Counted from the first letter of the stretch, positions 26,266 to 36,202 are shown. The stretch: DNA of 64,000 bases from an uncultured Roseobacter sp. (GCF_947495275.1 NZ_CANLYL010000006.1:62001-126000); one strand, 5' to 3'. Made by a program: numbers and translations. The notes: a model not told the origin generated them from the letters alone.

Positions 26266-27858
26266 ATGACCAAGGGATTTGATTTCATCGTCGTCGGTGG
26301 GGGCTCGGCTGGGTCGGTGGTCGCGGCCCGCCTGAGTGAGGACCCGAAGGTGAGGGTTTTGCTGCTCGAAGCCGGAGGGTCTGATCGCCATCCGTTTTTC
26401 CATTTGCCAGCCGGTTTCGCCAAAATGACCAAGGGCATTGGCAGTTGGGGGTGGTCGACGATTCCGCAGAAACACATGAAAAACCGGGTCTTTAACTATA
26501 CGCAGGCCAAAGTCATTGGTGGTGGGTCTGCGATCAATGCCCAGATATACACGCGAGGCGCAGCGCGGGACTATGACGAATGGAGCCAGCTCGGTTGCGA
26601 AGGCTGGAGCTTTGCGGATGTCCTGCCCTACTTCAAGAAATCCGAAGACAACGACACGCACGATGACGCATTTCACGGGCAGGGAGGCCCTTTGGGCGTC
26701 AGCCAGCCCGCCGCCCCGTTACCCATTTGTGACGCCTACATCGAGGCGGCCGGTCAATTGGGTATCCCCCGGAACACGGATGTAAACGGGCAGAAACAGG
26801 ACGGAGCGGCCTATTATCAGCTGACCCAAAGGAAGGCACGCAGATCCTCAGCCGCAATGGCCTTTTTGGCCCCGAACAAGGGCCGTCAAAATCTGACCGT
26901 GAAAACAAACGCCCAGGTTCGCCGCATCATGGTCAAAGCCGGGCGAGCGACCGGTATCGAGATGGCCGACGGTACCGAGATCACAGCCCGCAACGAGGTT
27001 ATTCTGTCATCGGGTGCGATTGGCTCGCCACGTCTGCTGCAGCTATCCGGGATTGGCCCTGCAGCCGCGCTGAGACAAATCGGTATCGACGTTGTACTGG
27101 ATCAACCGAACGTAGGTGCCAACTTGCAGGATCATCTTGATCTCTATGCGATTTGCGAAGTCACCGGCCCCCACACCTACGACCGATATGCCAAGCTGCA
27201 TTTATCTGCCTTGGCCGGCTTGCAATACCTGCTCACCCGCAAAGGTCCGGTCGCTTCCAGCCTCTTTGAAACAGGCGGTTTCTGGTATGCGGATCCCGAC
27301 GCCCGATCGCCGGACATCCAGATGCATCTGGGCTTGGGCACCGGCATTGAGGCGGGTGTCGAGGCGATGCCTAACGGGGGTGTTACGCTCAATGCCTGTT
27401 TCCTGCGGCCACGGTCTCGCGGGAGTGTGCGTCTGCGTTCCGACAACCCTGCGGACATGCCCTGCATAGACCCCAACTATCTGGCCGATCCTTACGACCG
27501 CGAAATGTCGATCAGAGGTCTCAAGCTGGTTCAGTCCATTCTGGCTCAGGATGCTCTGAAACCTTACATCATGGCTGAACGGTTGCCCGGACCGGGCGTT
27601 CGGACCGATACAGAGTATTTCGACTTCATCTGCACCCATTCAAAAACCTCACACCATTGTGCCGGAACCTGCCGCATGGGCGTGGACGACGGCGCTGTTG
27701 TTGACCCACGCCTCCGCTTCAATGGCATTGAAGGCCTGCGCGTGGTCGATGCCTCGATCATGCCACGTGTCAATTCTTCCAATACCAATGCCCCCACCAT
27801 CATGATCGGTGAAAAGGCCGCCGATATGATCAAAGAAGACCAAGGAATTGCCCTATGA
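26266..27858 (+). CDS. GMC-family oxidoreductase (choline-dehydrogenase type)
   Basis: 530 aa. Dinucleotide-binding FIVVGGGSAGSVVAARLSE, LLLEAGGSDRHPFFHLPAGF, the family block GGGSAINAQIYTRGAARDYD, SSGAIGSPRLLQLSGIGPA, and C-terminal HHCAGTCRMG with LRVVDASIMPRVNSSNTNAP (catalytic His and Asn). It oxidises an alcohol or polyol. A second GMC enzyme in one operon implies two different hydroxyl oxidations. Preceded by AGAGG; overlaps the Dabb gene by 4 nt. Confidence 0.9.
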   Translation: MTKGFDFIVVGGGSAGSVVAARLSEDPKVRVLLLEAGGSDRHPFFHLPAGFAKMTKGIGSWGWSTIPQKHMKNRVFNYTQAKVIGGGSAINAQIYTRGAARDYDEWSQLGCEGWSFADVLPYFKKSEDNDTHDDAFHGQGGPLGVSQPAAPLPICDAYIEAAGQLGIPRNTDVNGQKQDGAAYYQLTQRKARRSSAAMAFLAPNKGRQNLTVKTNAQVRRIMVKAGRATGIEMADGTEITARNEVILSSGAIGSPRLLQLSGIGPAAALRQIGIDVVLDQPNVGANLQDHLDLYAICEVTGPHTYDRYAKLHLSALAGLQYLLTRKGPVASSLFETGGFWYADPDARSPDIQMHLGLGTGIEAGVEAMPNGGVTLNACFLRPRSRGSVRLRSDNPADMPCIDPNYLADPYDREMSIRGLKLVQSILAQDALKPYIMAERLPGPGVRTDTEYFDFICTHSKTSHHCAGTCRMGVDDGAVVDPRLRFNGIEGLRVVDASIMPRVNSSNTNAPTIMIGEKAADMIKEDQGIAL

Positions 27859-28163
27859 TCCGCCACATGGTTTTGACCAAGTTCACCTCTGAGACACCCG
27901 AGAGCACGATCCTTGATATCTATGCCGGTTTGCGGCGCTTGACAGAGATGATGCCGGGTGCGCGCAATTTCGGCGGTGGCAGATCGCAAAGTCCGGAAAA
28001 GATTGAGCGTGGCTACATGCACGGGTTTTCAATTGATTTCGACAGTTGGAGTGATCTGCAGGCGTATTCAGAGAACGAGGATCACAAGGCTCTGGGCGGC
28101 CAGATTGTTGCAAATGCCGAAGGCGGGCTGGAAGGTGTGCTCGTCCTGGACATCGAAGTGTGA
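27855..28163 (+). CDS. Dabb-family (stress-responsive A/B barrel) protein
   Basis: 102 aa: MIRHMVLTKFTSETP opens the dimeric alpha+beta barrel, with GARNFGGGRSQSPEK and YMHGFSIDFDSWSDLQAYSE in the middle. Family members are small dimers that act as cyclases, isomerases or unknown auxiliary enzymes in catabolic operons. It lies between the second GMC enzyme and the DUF993 gene, with a 4-nt overlap upstream. Specific role unknown. Confidence 0.85.
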   Translation: MIRHMVLTKFTSETPESTILDIYAGLRRLTEMMPGARNFGGGRSQSPEKIERGYMHGFSIDFDSWSDLQAYSENEDHKALGGQIVANAEGGLEGVLVLDIEV

Positions 28164-28172
28164 GGACAGGAG

Positions 28173-29333
28173 ATGTTGACGCTGCCCACTCCGGATGGAA
28201 ATCTTGAAACCTACGATCTTGTAGGCGATCCGCTCAACCCGCGCGCGCCGCGCGTACCTTTTACCCGGACGGCATTTGCCGCCGCGCACGTCATCTCCGA
28301 TCCCTTGCGTGAACGAAACCCCTGGGACACCCGGCCCGCCGTGGATTGGGACGCGACATTGCGATTTCGCCACAGTCTTTGGGATCAGGGATTGGGTTTG
28401 GCTGAAGCCATGGATACTGCCCAACGCGGTATGGGCGTTGACTGGCAGACGGCGCGCACGCTGATCGAGCGCACGATGATCGAAGCCAAGGTGCACCCGC
28501 TCAAACCACGCGTGGCTTGTGGTGCAGGGACCGACCATATCCCGTTTGAAGACCTCACGACCAGCGCGAAGATACAGGCCGCTTACACCGAACAGGCCGA
28601 GGTTATCGAGGCGGCAGGCGGGCAGTTGATCCTGATGGCCTCGCGCGCCTTTACCGCCATGAACGCAGACTGTGGCGCCTATCGACGGGTTTATCGGGCC
28701 CTGATTGATGGTGCTGCGCAACCGGTCATTCTTCATTGGTTGGGTGACATGTTTGACCCGGCTTTAGTCGGCTACTGGGGGTATGGCGATGTCGGTTTGG
28801 CCAGCGATTTCGTACTGAGCTTGATCGCCGAGAACCCGGCCAAGGTGGATGGCATCAAGATTTCCCTGTTGGATCAGTCGCACGAGGAGAGCTTTCGCGC
28901 GCGTTTGCCGGAGGGCGTGCGCCTATATACCGGAGATGATTTCAACTATGCGGATCTCATCGCCGGGGACGGCACCCGGTACTCGCACGCGCTGCTGGGT
29001 ATTTTTGCAGCTATCGCCCCCGCGGCGGCGCAGGCTCTGGAGGCGCTGGCCGAAGAGGATTTGAGCAGATTTCACGATCTGCTCGCCCCAACCGTTCCCC
29101 TCAGCCACGAGATTTTCAAATCCCCCACCCGTTTCTACAAGGCAGGCATTGCGTTTTTGTCCTGGCTCAACGGGCAACAGGAGCACTTCATCATGCCGGC
29201 CGGGTTCCAGTCCAGCCGTGACATAACCCACTATGCATGTGTTTTCCGTCTTGCCGATCAGGCCCGGCTTCTGGCCCAACCGGAACTCGCAGAGCGTCGA
29301 ATGAAAACCCTGCTATCCCTGCACGGCATCTGA
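28173..29333 (+). CDS. DUF993 family (dihydrodipicolinate-synthase-like) protein
   Basis: 386 aa with GAGGACAGGAG upstream. The sequence (PRVPFTRTAFAAAHVISDPL, LWDQGLGLAEAMDTAQRGMG, VACGAGTDHIPFEDLTTSAK) matches what I know of DUF993, a TIM-barrel family related to DapA/NanA aldolases. KVDGIKISLLDQSHEESFRA carries a candidate Schiff-base lysine (GIK). It may perform a retro-aldol or hydrolytic cleavage of an oxidised sugar acid, feeding the ALDH. Reaction inferred, not established. Confidence 0.8.
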   Translation: MLTLPTPDGNLETYDLVGDPLNPRAPRVPFTRTAFAAAHVISDPLRERNPWDTRPAVDWDATLRFRHSLWDQGLGLAEAMDTAQRGMGVDWQTARTLIERTMIEAKVHPLKPRVACGAGTDHIPFEDLTTSAKIQAAYTEQAEVIEAAGGQLILMASRAFTAMNADCGAYRRVYRALIDGAAQPVILHWLGDMFDPALVGYWGYGDVGLASDFVLSLIAENPAKVDGIKISLLDQSHEESFRARLPEGVRLYTGDDFNYADLIAGDGTRYSHALLGIFAAIAPAAAQALEALAEEDLSRFHDLLAPTVPLSHEIFKSPTRFYKAGIAFLSWLNGQQEHFIMPAGFQSSRDITHYACVFRLADQARLLAQPELAERRMKTLLSLHGI

Positions 29334-29346
29334 TACCAACAACGGT

Positions 29347-30345
29347 ATGGAGCGTAGACCCACAATCAAAGATGTTGCCCGGGAAGCAGGCGTCTCAAAG
29401 TCCACTGTCAGCCTTGTCTTGCAAAAGAGCCCCCTGGTCAAAGAGGACACACGTATCCATGTGCGCGAAACCATGGCCCGCATCGGTTATGTCTATAACC
29501 GCTCCGCCGCCAATCTGCGTTCTTCGTCCACCGGGCTGATCGGACTGGTGATCAACGATCTGCGTAACCCCTTTTTCACCGAATTTGCGGCGTCGCTCCA
29601 ACAGGCATTGTCCGAGCAGGGCTATGCCGTAGTCCTTGCGAACGTCAGCGAAGATGCTGAACTACAGGCGAAGATGATTGACGCGCTGATCGAACACGGC
29701 GTCTCGGCGTTCATCGTGTCGCCCGCCTACGGGGTAAATGACAGACCCCTTGAGGCGATTGCACGCGCCGGGTTGCCAGCGATACAGGTCTTTCGAAAGG
29801 TCGACGAACGCGAAGGGCTGTTTCCCTTCCTTGCTCCGGATTACCAAGCGGGTGGCCGGCTGGCGACTTTGCACCTTTGCGACCGCGGGTGCCGACGTGT
29901 TGCCTTTGTCGGCGGTCTGGCAGGGCGTGCGGTGACACAGGAGAGAATGTCAGGATACCTCGAAGTCGTGGCGCAACGAGGCCAAGAACCCGTTGTCGTT
30001 ACCGGCGCTGCAAGCCACGATTTCGGAGTGTCGGGGGTCAAACAACTGATGAACGAACATCCGGATGTAGACGGCGTCTTGTGTTTCAATGATTTGGTCG
30101 CCCTGGGTTTATTGTCCGGCGGTCAAAGTCTCGGGCGCAAGATCGGCGAGGATTTGCGGATTGTCGGCTTCGACAACATAGAGGGTTGCGAGCAGAGCCA
30201 GCCGCAACTTACATCGGTGAGCTGTGGCATCCCACAATTTGCACAAGAGGTTTCCCGGCGCATACTGGTTTGGTTGAATGAGGGATCTGCACCTGAAACC
30301 GGCAGTCGAATGTCCGTTGAACTTGTCGTCCGAAAGTCGAGCTAA
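29347..30345 (+). CDS. LacI-family transcriptional regulator
   Basis: 332 aa. HTH TIKDVAREAGVSKSTVSLVL at the N-terminus and hinge YNRSAANLRSSSTGLIGLVI, then a periplasmic-binding-like effector domain (GRLATLHLCDRGCRRVAFVG; VDGVLCFNDLVALGLLSGG; DLRIVGFDNIEGCEQSQPQL). No strong ribosome binding site; it starts 13 nt after the DUF993 stop, so it is co-transcribed. Likely binds the two CG-centred operators at 14816-14850 and is released by the imported sugar or an intermediate. Confidence 0.93.
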   Translation: MERRPTIKDVAREAGVSKSTVSLVLQKSPLVKEDTRIHVRETMARIGYVYNRSAANLRSSSTGLIGLVINDLRNPFFTEFAASLQQALSEQGYAVVLANVSEDAELQAKMIDALIEHGVSAFIVSPAYGVNDRPLEAIARAGLPAIQVFRKVDEREGLFPFLAPDYQAGGRLATLHLCDRGCRRVAFVGGLAGRAVTQERMSGYLEVVAQRGQEPVVVTGAASHDFGVSGVKQLMNEHPDVDGVLCFNDLVALGLLSGGQSLGRKIGEDLRIVGFDNIEGCEQSQPQLTSVSCGIPQFAQEVSRRILVWLNEGSAPETGSRMSVELVVRKSS

Positions 30346-30383
30346 GGGGTGACGCCCAGCCAATTTGAATGCTGGCACCCCTT
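30344..30383. terminator. Terminator between convergent lacI-type and XRE-cupin genes
   Basis: A two-step stem: AAGGGGTG (30344-30351) with CACCCCTT (30376-30383) outside, and CCAGC (30356-30360) with GCTGG (30371-30375) inside. It sits at the stop of the LacI gene and before the end of the opposing gene, so it can serve both directions. No strong U tract is seen. Confidence 0.65.
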
Positions 30384-30424
30384 GATCTCTGAAGGTGCCA
30401 GTCGCCCATGGGTGGTTGCGCAGG

Positions 30425-31030
30425 TCAGACTTCGAGTGAAACCCACAAAACAACCGCATCTTCCTTACTTGTCGAGATGCATCCATGCCCCATGCCGCTG
30501 TCATAATAAAGTGAATCCCCGGCCTTGAGGTCCAAGGGGCGGTAATGTTCCGAAATGAAAGTCAGTTCTCCACTTATGACATACATGAATTCTTCTCCGG
30601 CGTGCCGGATCCAGGTTTCATAAGCCGATACATCGCGCGCCTTTATTGTCGCGATATAGGGCACCATATGCTTGCTCGTGAGCTCATTGCAGAGCAGCTC
30701 GTGGGTGTAGGTCGCCGTTTCGCGCATCTCTCCCTGACCACGCAAGGTATAGTCGCGGCGCCCTGAAATGCCGTTATGCCCACTTTGCATAAAGAGTTGC
30801 GGCGGGTTCATGTCGAGCACATGGGTCAGCCGCCGCACAATTTCAAAGCTGGGGCGCGTCTGGTTATTTTCGATCTTCGACAAGGTTGACCGGCCGATTC
30901 CAGCGACCTTCCCGGTTTCCTCCAACGTCCAACCCTTAGCTTGACGCGCATCGCGGATGGATTTGGCCAGCTCTCGGCCATCTTCCGCCTCCGGGCGATT
31001 TTCAGCCGGAATTTCAGTGTCTTCTGTCAT
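30425..31030 (-). CDS. XRE-family regulator with C-terminal cupin domain
   Basis: 201 aa. HTH ARQAKGWTLEETGKVAGIGR followed by STLSKIENNQTRPSFEIVRR (residues about 28-70). The cupin sensor at the C-terminus reads HAGEEFMYVISGELTFISEH, LDLKAGDSLYYDSGMGHGC. Such proteins often control neighbouring amino-acid or polyamine catabolism genes. It is divergent from the glycine-catabolic operon starting at 31172, so it is the obvious candidate regulator of glyA-gcvP. Effector unknown. Confidence 0.9.
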   Translation of the reverse strand: MTEDTEIPAENRPEAEDGRELAKSIRDARQAKGWTLEETGKVAGIGRSTLSKIENNQTRPSFEIVRRLTHVLDMNPPQLFMQSGHNGISGRRDYTLRGQGEMRETATYTHELLCNELTSKHMVPYIATIKARDVSAYETWIRHAGEEFMYVISGELTFISEHYRPLDLKAGDSLYYDSGMGHGCISTSKEDAVVLWVSLEV

Positions 31031-31171
31031 TCTTCCTCGCTGTTTCCGTCAATGTAGAGTGTTCACGATGATCTCACAATTAGGAATATTCGAGAATTTA
31101 TATTGATTAAGAGAATTTCTCCACTATAGGAAACAAATGTTTCGAATGAGAGATTCGTTCAGGAGGGGCCA
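31031..31171. promoter_or_regulatory. Divergent promoter region with palindrome
   Basis: The 141-bp gap is AT-rich compared with its surroundings. It contains GAGAATTTCTC (31111-31121), a 5-bp inverted repeat around one base, and a nearby related half-site (TTCGAGAATT, 31090-31099). These are candidate operators for the XRE-cupin protein. AGGAGGGG just before 31172 is the glyA ribosome binding site. Confidence 0.45.
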
Positions 31172-32425
31172 ATGTTCAAGACATCGCTAGATACAGCGGA
31201 TACCGTGATCGCCGCAGCCATTGCACGAGAAGCAAAGAGACAGGCAAACCAAATCGAGCTGATTGCTTCGGAGAACATCACCTCCAAAGCAGTCATCGAC
31301 GCGCAAGGGTCGGTTCTGACCAACAAATACGCCGAAGGATATCCGGGCCGCCGCTACTATGGCGGATGCGAATTTGTGGACGAAGTGGAAGCTGTTGCCA
31401 TCGACCGGCTGAAATCCCTCTTCGGGGCCGAATATGCCAACGTTCAATCACACTCCGGTGCACAGGCCAATGGTGCTGTCAAACTGGCGCTGCTCAAACC
31501 GGGCGACAAGATTCTAGGCATGTCTCTGGATGCCGGCGGGCACCTGACCCACGGCGCCAAGCCCGCCCTTTCGGGCAAATGGTTTCAGCCAATTCAATAC
31601 GGGCTGACCGAGGCCGGAACCATTGACTACGACCAGCTCGCTGATCTTGCGCGCAAGGAAAAACCACAACTGATCATCGCGGGCGCATCCGCCTATTCAC
31701 GCACGATAGACTTTGCGAAGTTTCGCAAAATCGCCGACGAAGTGGGCGCTTGGCTGCTCGTGGATATGGCGCATATTGCCGGACTCGTTGCCACCGGACT
31801 GCACCCGTCGCCGATGCCGCATGCGCATGTTGTGACCTCGACGACCCACAAAACACTGCGGGGGCCACGTGGTGGCATCATCCTGACCAACGACGAGGCT
31901 GTCGCCAAAAAGATCAATTCGGCGGTCTTCCCCGGTTTGCAGGGCGGTCCGTTGATGCACGTGATCGCGGCGAAGGCCGTGGCCTTCGGCGAAGCTCTGA
32001 AGCCAGAGTTCAAGACCTACATGCAGTCTGTTGTCGATAGCGCCAAGGCCCTGTCGGACGTGATGATGGAAAGAGGCTGCGATATCGTTTCCGGCGGGAC
32101 CGACAATCATTTGATGCTGGTCGATCTGCGCCCAAAAGGCGTCAAGGGCAACGCCGCAGAAGCCGCGCTCGAACGCGCAGGCATGACCTGCAATAAAAAT
32201 GGCGTGCCCGGGGACCCGGAGAAACCAACCATTACAAGCGGCATCCGCCTCGGCACCGCCGCTGGCTGTAGCCGTGGTTTCGGTCCTGAGGAGTTCCGGC
32301 AGATCGGCCATCTGATCAGTGATGTGCTGGATGCGCTCGCCGCATCTCCGGACGGCAGCCCGGAAATTGAGAGCCGCACGCGGGAAGCGGTCAGCCATCT
32401 CTGCGCGTCCCATCCAATTTACTGA
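31172..32425 (+). CDS. glyA: Serine hydroxymethyltransferase
   Basis: 417 aa. It interconverts serine and glycine with tetrahydrofolate. Seen: [20 protein letters not shown], the PLP-lysine block [20 protein letters not shown], and [15 protein letters not shown]. It starts the glycine-catabolic operon after a strong AGGAGGGG site. With the glycine cleavage system downstream it consumes two glycines to make one serine. It lies next to other glycine genes, so it is likely a substrate-induced copy; another housekeeping glyA may exist elsewhere. Confidence 0.96.
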   Translation: MFKTSLDTADTVIAAAIAREAKRQANQIELIASENITSKAVIDAQGSVLTNKYAEGYPGRRYYGGCEFVDEVEAVAIDRLKSLFGAEYANVQSHSGAQANGAVKLALLKPGDKILGMSLDAGGHLTHGAKPALSGKWFQPIQYGLTEAGTIDYDQLADLARKEKPQLIIAGASAYSRTIDFAKFRKIADEVGAWLLVDMAHIAGLVATGLHPSPMPHAHVVTSTTHKTLRGPRGGIILTNDEAVAKKINSAVFPGLQGGPLMHVIAAKAVAFGEALKPEFKTYMQSVVDSAKALSDVMMERGCDIVSGGTDNHLMLVDLRPKGVKGNAAEAALERAGMTCNKNGVPGDPEKPTITSGIRLGTAAGCSRGFGPEEFRQIGHLISDVLDALAASPDGSPEIESRTREAVSHLCASHPIY

Positions 32426-32446
32426 ACCTGAAGGCGGACCCAGGAA

Positions 32447-33835
32447 ATGACCTACGATCTGATTGTCATTGGCGCAGGCCCGGGCGGATATGTCGCCGCC
32501 ATCCGTGCAGCACAGCTTGGGCTGTCCGTCGCCTGTGTCGAAGGTCGCGGCAGCCTTGGCGGCACCTGTCTGAATGTCGGGTGCATTCCTTCCAAGGCCT
32601 TGCTGACCTCCTCGGGTAAGTTTGCCGAGCTATCGGGCCTTGCTGCGCATGGAATCGCGGTTGAAGGGGCCGCGCTTGACCTCGGCGCGATGATGGCGCG
32701 CAAAGATAAGATCGTTGGCGATCTAACCAAAGGCATTGCGTTTCTTTTGAAGAAGAATGGGGTTGAACAGATCAACGGCTGGGCCTCGATTCCGACCCCC
32801 GGACGCGTCGATATCCGCCAGGGCCAGGACACGGTCAGTCTCAAGGCAAAAAACATATTAATTGCAACCGGCTCCGAACCTACACCGCTTGACGGGATCG
32901 AGATTGACGAAATCAACGTGCTGAGCTCCACCGGCGCTCTGACACTGGACGCGGTACCTGATCATCTCGTGGTGGTCGGTGCCGGTGTCATTGGCGTGGA
33001 ATTGGGACAGGTCTGGTCCAGACTGGGCGCGAAGGTGACGATTGTGGAATATCTTGACCGGATTTTGCCCGGGATTGACGGAGAGACCGCCAAGCTGGCG
33101 CAGCGCGCTCTTTCCAAGCGTGGCCTCAAATTCCAACTGGGCAGGGCGTTGACCGGGATCACCCAAACAGATGACGGCCTGCGCCTGACCCTGGACCGCG
33201 TGGGACGGGACACGCAGGAAACGCTGGATGCCGACAAAGTGCTTATCGCGATTGGCCGTCGCCCGGTCACACGCGGGTTGGGTCTGGAAGCGCTCGGCGT
33301 TACCTGCGAACGCGGCTTCATTGTCGTGGATGATCACTTTCAGACGTCAGTCCCTGGCATCTATGCCATTGGTGACTGCGTTCCCGGCCCGATGCTGGCC
33401 CACAAGGCTGAAGAGGATGGCGTCGCATGCGTGGAAACGCTGGCGGGACTTAATGGCTATGTCGATTATGCAACCGTACCCGGAGTCGTCTACACCGACC
33501 CCGAAGTGGCATCCGTTGGCCTCACCGAAGAGGCCCTGAAAGAGGCGGGCACCGACTACAGCGTTGGAAAATTCTCCCTGATGGCGAACTCGCGCGCGCG
33601 CGCATCAGGACAAACCGATGGCGCGGTGAAAGTGCTCTGCGACCCCGATGGCAATATTCTCGGTGCCCATATCTGTAGCGCACATGCCGGTGATTTGATT
33701 GCCGAACTGGTTTTGGCAATGGCAAACGGGGCAACCGTCGGCGATGTTGCCCGAACCTGCCATGCCCATCCGGCGCTGGGTGAAGCCGTCAAGGAAGCCT
33801 GTCTTGATGCGCTCGGCCGCGCGGTCCACGCATAG
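32447..33835 (+). CDS. lpdA: Dihydrolipoamide dehydrogenase (glycine cleavage L-protein)
   Basis: 462 aa flavoprotein disulfide reductase. FAD motif LIVIGAGPGGYVAAIRAAQL, redox-active disulfide GGTCLNVGCIPSKALL, NAD motif VVGAGVIGVELGQVWSRLG, YAIGDCVPGPMLAHKAEEDG, and the C-terminal His-Glu pair in CHAHPALGEAVKEA. It reoxidises the lipoyl arm of GcvH. Its place between glyA and lipA suggests a dedicated copy for glycine oxidation. Confidence 0.95.
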   Translation: MTYDLIVIGAGPGGYVAAIRAAQLGLSVACVEGRGSLGGTCLNVGCIPSKALLTSSGKFAELSGLAAHGIAVEGAALDLGAMMARKDKIVGDLTKGIAFLLKKNGVEQINGWASIPTPGRVDIRQGQDTVSLKAKNILIATGSEPTPLDGIEIDEINVLSSTGALTLDAVPDHLVVVGAGVIGVELGQVWSRLGAKVTIVEYLDRILPGIDGETAKLAQRALSKRGLKFQLGRALTGITQTDDGLRLTLDRVGRDTQETLDADKVLIAIGRRPVTRGLGLEALGVTCERGFIVVDDHFQTSVPGIYAIGDCVPGPMLAHKAEEDGVACVETLAGLNGYVDYATVPGVVYTDPEVASVGLTEEALKEAGTDYSVGKFSLMANSRARASGQTDGAVKVLCDPDGNILGAHICSAHAGDLIAELVLAMANGATVGDVARTCHAHPALGEAVKEACLDALGRAVHA

Positions 33836-33838
33836 GGG

Positions 33839-34798
33839 ATGGTGAAAATGACGGTTCAAATACGTCACCGCCATCCGGAGAAGGCGCACAAGACCAGCAC
33901 AAGCATCCCTCGCAAGCCCAAGTGGATCAGAAAGAAGCCTGCAAACTCAAAGGCCTATTTCGAGACCCGAAAGCTTATGCGGGACCACGCGCTGACAACG
34001 GTCTGCGAAGAGGCTGCCTGTCCCAATATCGGTGAGTGCTGGTCTCAGAAACATGCCACCATGATGATCATGGGCGAGGTTTGCACGCGCGGATGCTCCT
34101 TTTGCAATGTCTCTACCGGGCGTCCCGAGGTGTTGGATGCGTTTGAACCCGCGCGCGTTGCAGCGGCGGTCAAAAAACTCGGTCTGAAGCACGTGGTGAT
34201 TACCAGCGTGGATCGCGACGACCTCCCAGATGGAGGTGCCGCGCATATCGCCCAAACCATCCGCGCCGTTCGGCATCATGCCCCCACCACGAGCATCGAG
34301 GTTTTAACACCTGACTTTTTAGCTAAAGGCAATGCGGAGCAGGCGATTTTTGACGCGGCACCGGATGTCTTTAACCACAATCTCGAAACTGTTCCACGGC
34401 TTTATCCGACCGTCCGACCCGGGGCGCGATATTACCGATCGCTACGGCTTTTGGATGACGCCAAACGGGCCAATCGCGAGGTTTTCACGAAGTCGGGATT
34501 GATGGTCGGATTGGGTGAAGGCTTTGACGAAATCCGACAGGTCATGGACGACCTGCGAGCGGCCAATGTGGATTTCCTGACGATCGGGCAATACCTGCAA
34601 CCGACCCCGAAACACCACGCGATAGACAGGTTCTGGACCCCGGATGAGTTTCAGAAACTGGAACGTATGGCCCGCGCCAAGGGGTTCCTTGGGGTGTCGG
34701 CAACACCACTCACACGATCTTCGTTTCATGCAGACGCAGATTTCGCAACTCTTCAGCAAGCGCGCAAAGCTGCTCTCTTGGCTGAAGGCACTCACTAA
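33839..34798 (+). CDS. lipA: Lipoyl synthase
   Basis: 319 aa radical-SAM enzyme that inserts two sulfurs into octanoyl-lipoyl domains. Auxiliary cluster motif [13 protein letters not shown], radical [33 protein letters not shown] and [19 protein letters not shown]. It starts 3 nt after lpdA; ATG 33848 is an alternative start. A lipA inside a gcv operon is uncommon and suggests dedicated lipoylation of GcvH. No lipB or lplA is in the window, so the octanoyl group must come from elsewhere. Confidence 0.95.
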   Translation: MVKMTVQIRHRHPEKAHKTSTSIPRKPKWIRKKPANSKAYFETRKLMRDHALTTVCEEAACPNIGECWSQKHATMMIMGEVCTRGCSFCNVSTGRPEVLDAFEPARVAAAVKKLGLKHVVITSVDRDDLPDGGAAHIAQTIRAVRHHAPTTSIEVLTPDFLAKGNAEQAIFDAAPDVFNHNLETVPRLYPTVRPGARYYRSLRLLDDAKRANREVFTKSGLMVGLGEGFDEIRQVMDDLRAANVDFLTIGQYLQPTPKHHAIDRFWTPDEFQKLERMARAKGFLGVSATPLTRSSFHADADFATLQQARKAALLAEGTH

Positions 34799-34819
34799 AC
34801 GCAAAAGGGAGGGAATTTC

Positions 34820-36193
34820 ATGGAAGCGTTAAATTCAATCGTAGGAGCCATCAATGGCGTTGTCTGGGGGCCGCTGATGCTGGTTCTCATTCTGGGCGTT
34901 GGTTTCTTTCTGCAGGTCGGGCTGAAATTCATGCCGATCCTGAAACTGGGCACGGGTTTTGGCCTGCTGTTCAAGGGTCGGGAAGGTCAGGGTGAAGGAC
35001 AGATCAGCCCCTTCAACGCTCTGATGACATCGCTGTCAGCGACCATCGGCACCGGTAATATCGCCGGTGTGGCCACTGCTGTCTTCTTGGGCGGTCCGGG
35101 CGCACTTTTCTGGATGTGGATGACCGCTCTGGTCGGTATGGCCACTAAATATGCCGAGGCCGTCCTTGCGGTGAAATACCGCGAAAAAGACGAGTTGGGC
35201 AATTTTGTCGGCGGCCCGATGTACTACATCAAGAACGGTCTGGGCGCGAAATGGGCCTGGCTCGGGTTTGCCTTTGCCCTCTTCGGTGCGATCGCGGCAT
35301 TTGGCATCGGTAACGGCGTTCAGGCCAATGGTGTTGCACAGGTTCTTGAGGCCAACTTTGGACTGAACACATCCGTCACGGGCGTGGTTCTTATGATCCT
35401 CACGGCGGCTGTCATTCTGGGTGGGATCACACGCATCGGTGCCGTTGCCGGTAAGCTCGTGCCTTTCATGGCCGTCAGCTACATCGTCGCTGGCCTGCTG
35501 GTTCTGCTGATCAACATCGGCGGCATCGGTGATGCGCTCTCCCTTGTCTTCACACATGCCTTCACGCCATCTGCGGCCGAAGGTGGCTTTGCGGGTGCGG
35601 CGGTTTGGGCGGCGATCCGGTTTGGGGTGGCGCGGGGCGTCTTCTCCAACGAAGCAGGTCTTGGCTCAGCCCCTATCGCCCACGCGGCGGCCTCCACCAA
35701 AGGACCGGTCAACCAGGGGCTGGTCGCAATGCTGGGGACTTTCATCGACACCATTATCGTTTGCTCGATCACTGGCCTCGCAATCATTGCTTCGGGTGCA
35801 TGGACAAGCGGCGAAAGCGGTGCGGCCCTCACTTCTCTGGCATTCGAGACCAGCTTGCCGGGCCTCGGTGGCTACCTGATCGCCATTGCCTTGTCGATCT
35901 TTGCCTTCACCACCATTCTGGGATGGTCCTTTTATGGCGAGAAGTGCGTTGGCTATCTGCTGGGTCATAAAGTTCTGATCGTCTACCGCATTGCGTGGAT
36001 CGTGATGATTTACTTCGGTGCGACCGCGGATCTGGGCTTCATCTGGCTCTTGGCGGACACGCTGAACGCGATGATGGCAATCCCCAACCTGATCGCTCTG
36101 GCTCTGCTTAGCCCGATCGTCTTCAAGCTGACGAAAGAGTTCTTCGCCTCAGGGGGTGCCAGCGAAGAAGGCGGCACCACACCAGCCGAGTAA
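34820..36193 (+). CDS. Alanine/glycine:cation symporter (AGCS family)
   Basis: 457 aa with about ten membrane helices, strong GGGAGGG upstream. Family blocks: LMTSLSATIGTGNIAGVATA, GGPGALFWMWMTALVGMATK, NGVQANGVAQ, RFGVARGVFSNEAGLGSAP, and SFYGEKCVGYLLG. Imports glycine or alanine with sodium. Located within the glycine catabolic operon it is most likely the glycine uptake system. A strong hairpin follows. Confidence 0.93.
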   Translation: MEALNSIVGAINGVVWGPLMLVLILGVGFFLQVGLKFMPILKLGTGFGLLFKGREGQGEGQISPFNALMTSLSATIGTGNIAGVATAVFLGGPGALFWMWMTALVGMATKYAEAVLAVKYREKDELGNFVGGPMYYIKNGLGAKWAWLGFAFALFGAIAAFGIGNGVQANGVAQVLEANFGLNTSVTGVVLMILTAAVILGGITRIGAVAGKLVPFMAVSYIVAGLLVLLINIGGIGDALSLVFTHAFTPSAAEGGFAGAAVWAAIRFGVARGVFSNEAGLGSAPIAHAAASTKGPVNQGLVAMLGTFIDTIIVCSITGLAIIASGAWTSGESGAALTSLAFETSLPGLGGYLIAIALSIFAFTTILGWSFYGEKCVGYLLGHKVLIVYRIAWIVMIYFGATADLGFIWLLADTLNAMMAIPNLIALALLSPIVFKLTKEFFASGGASEEGGTTPAE

Positions 36194-36202
36194 CACCCTA
36201 TG

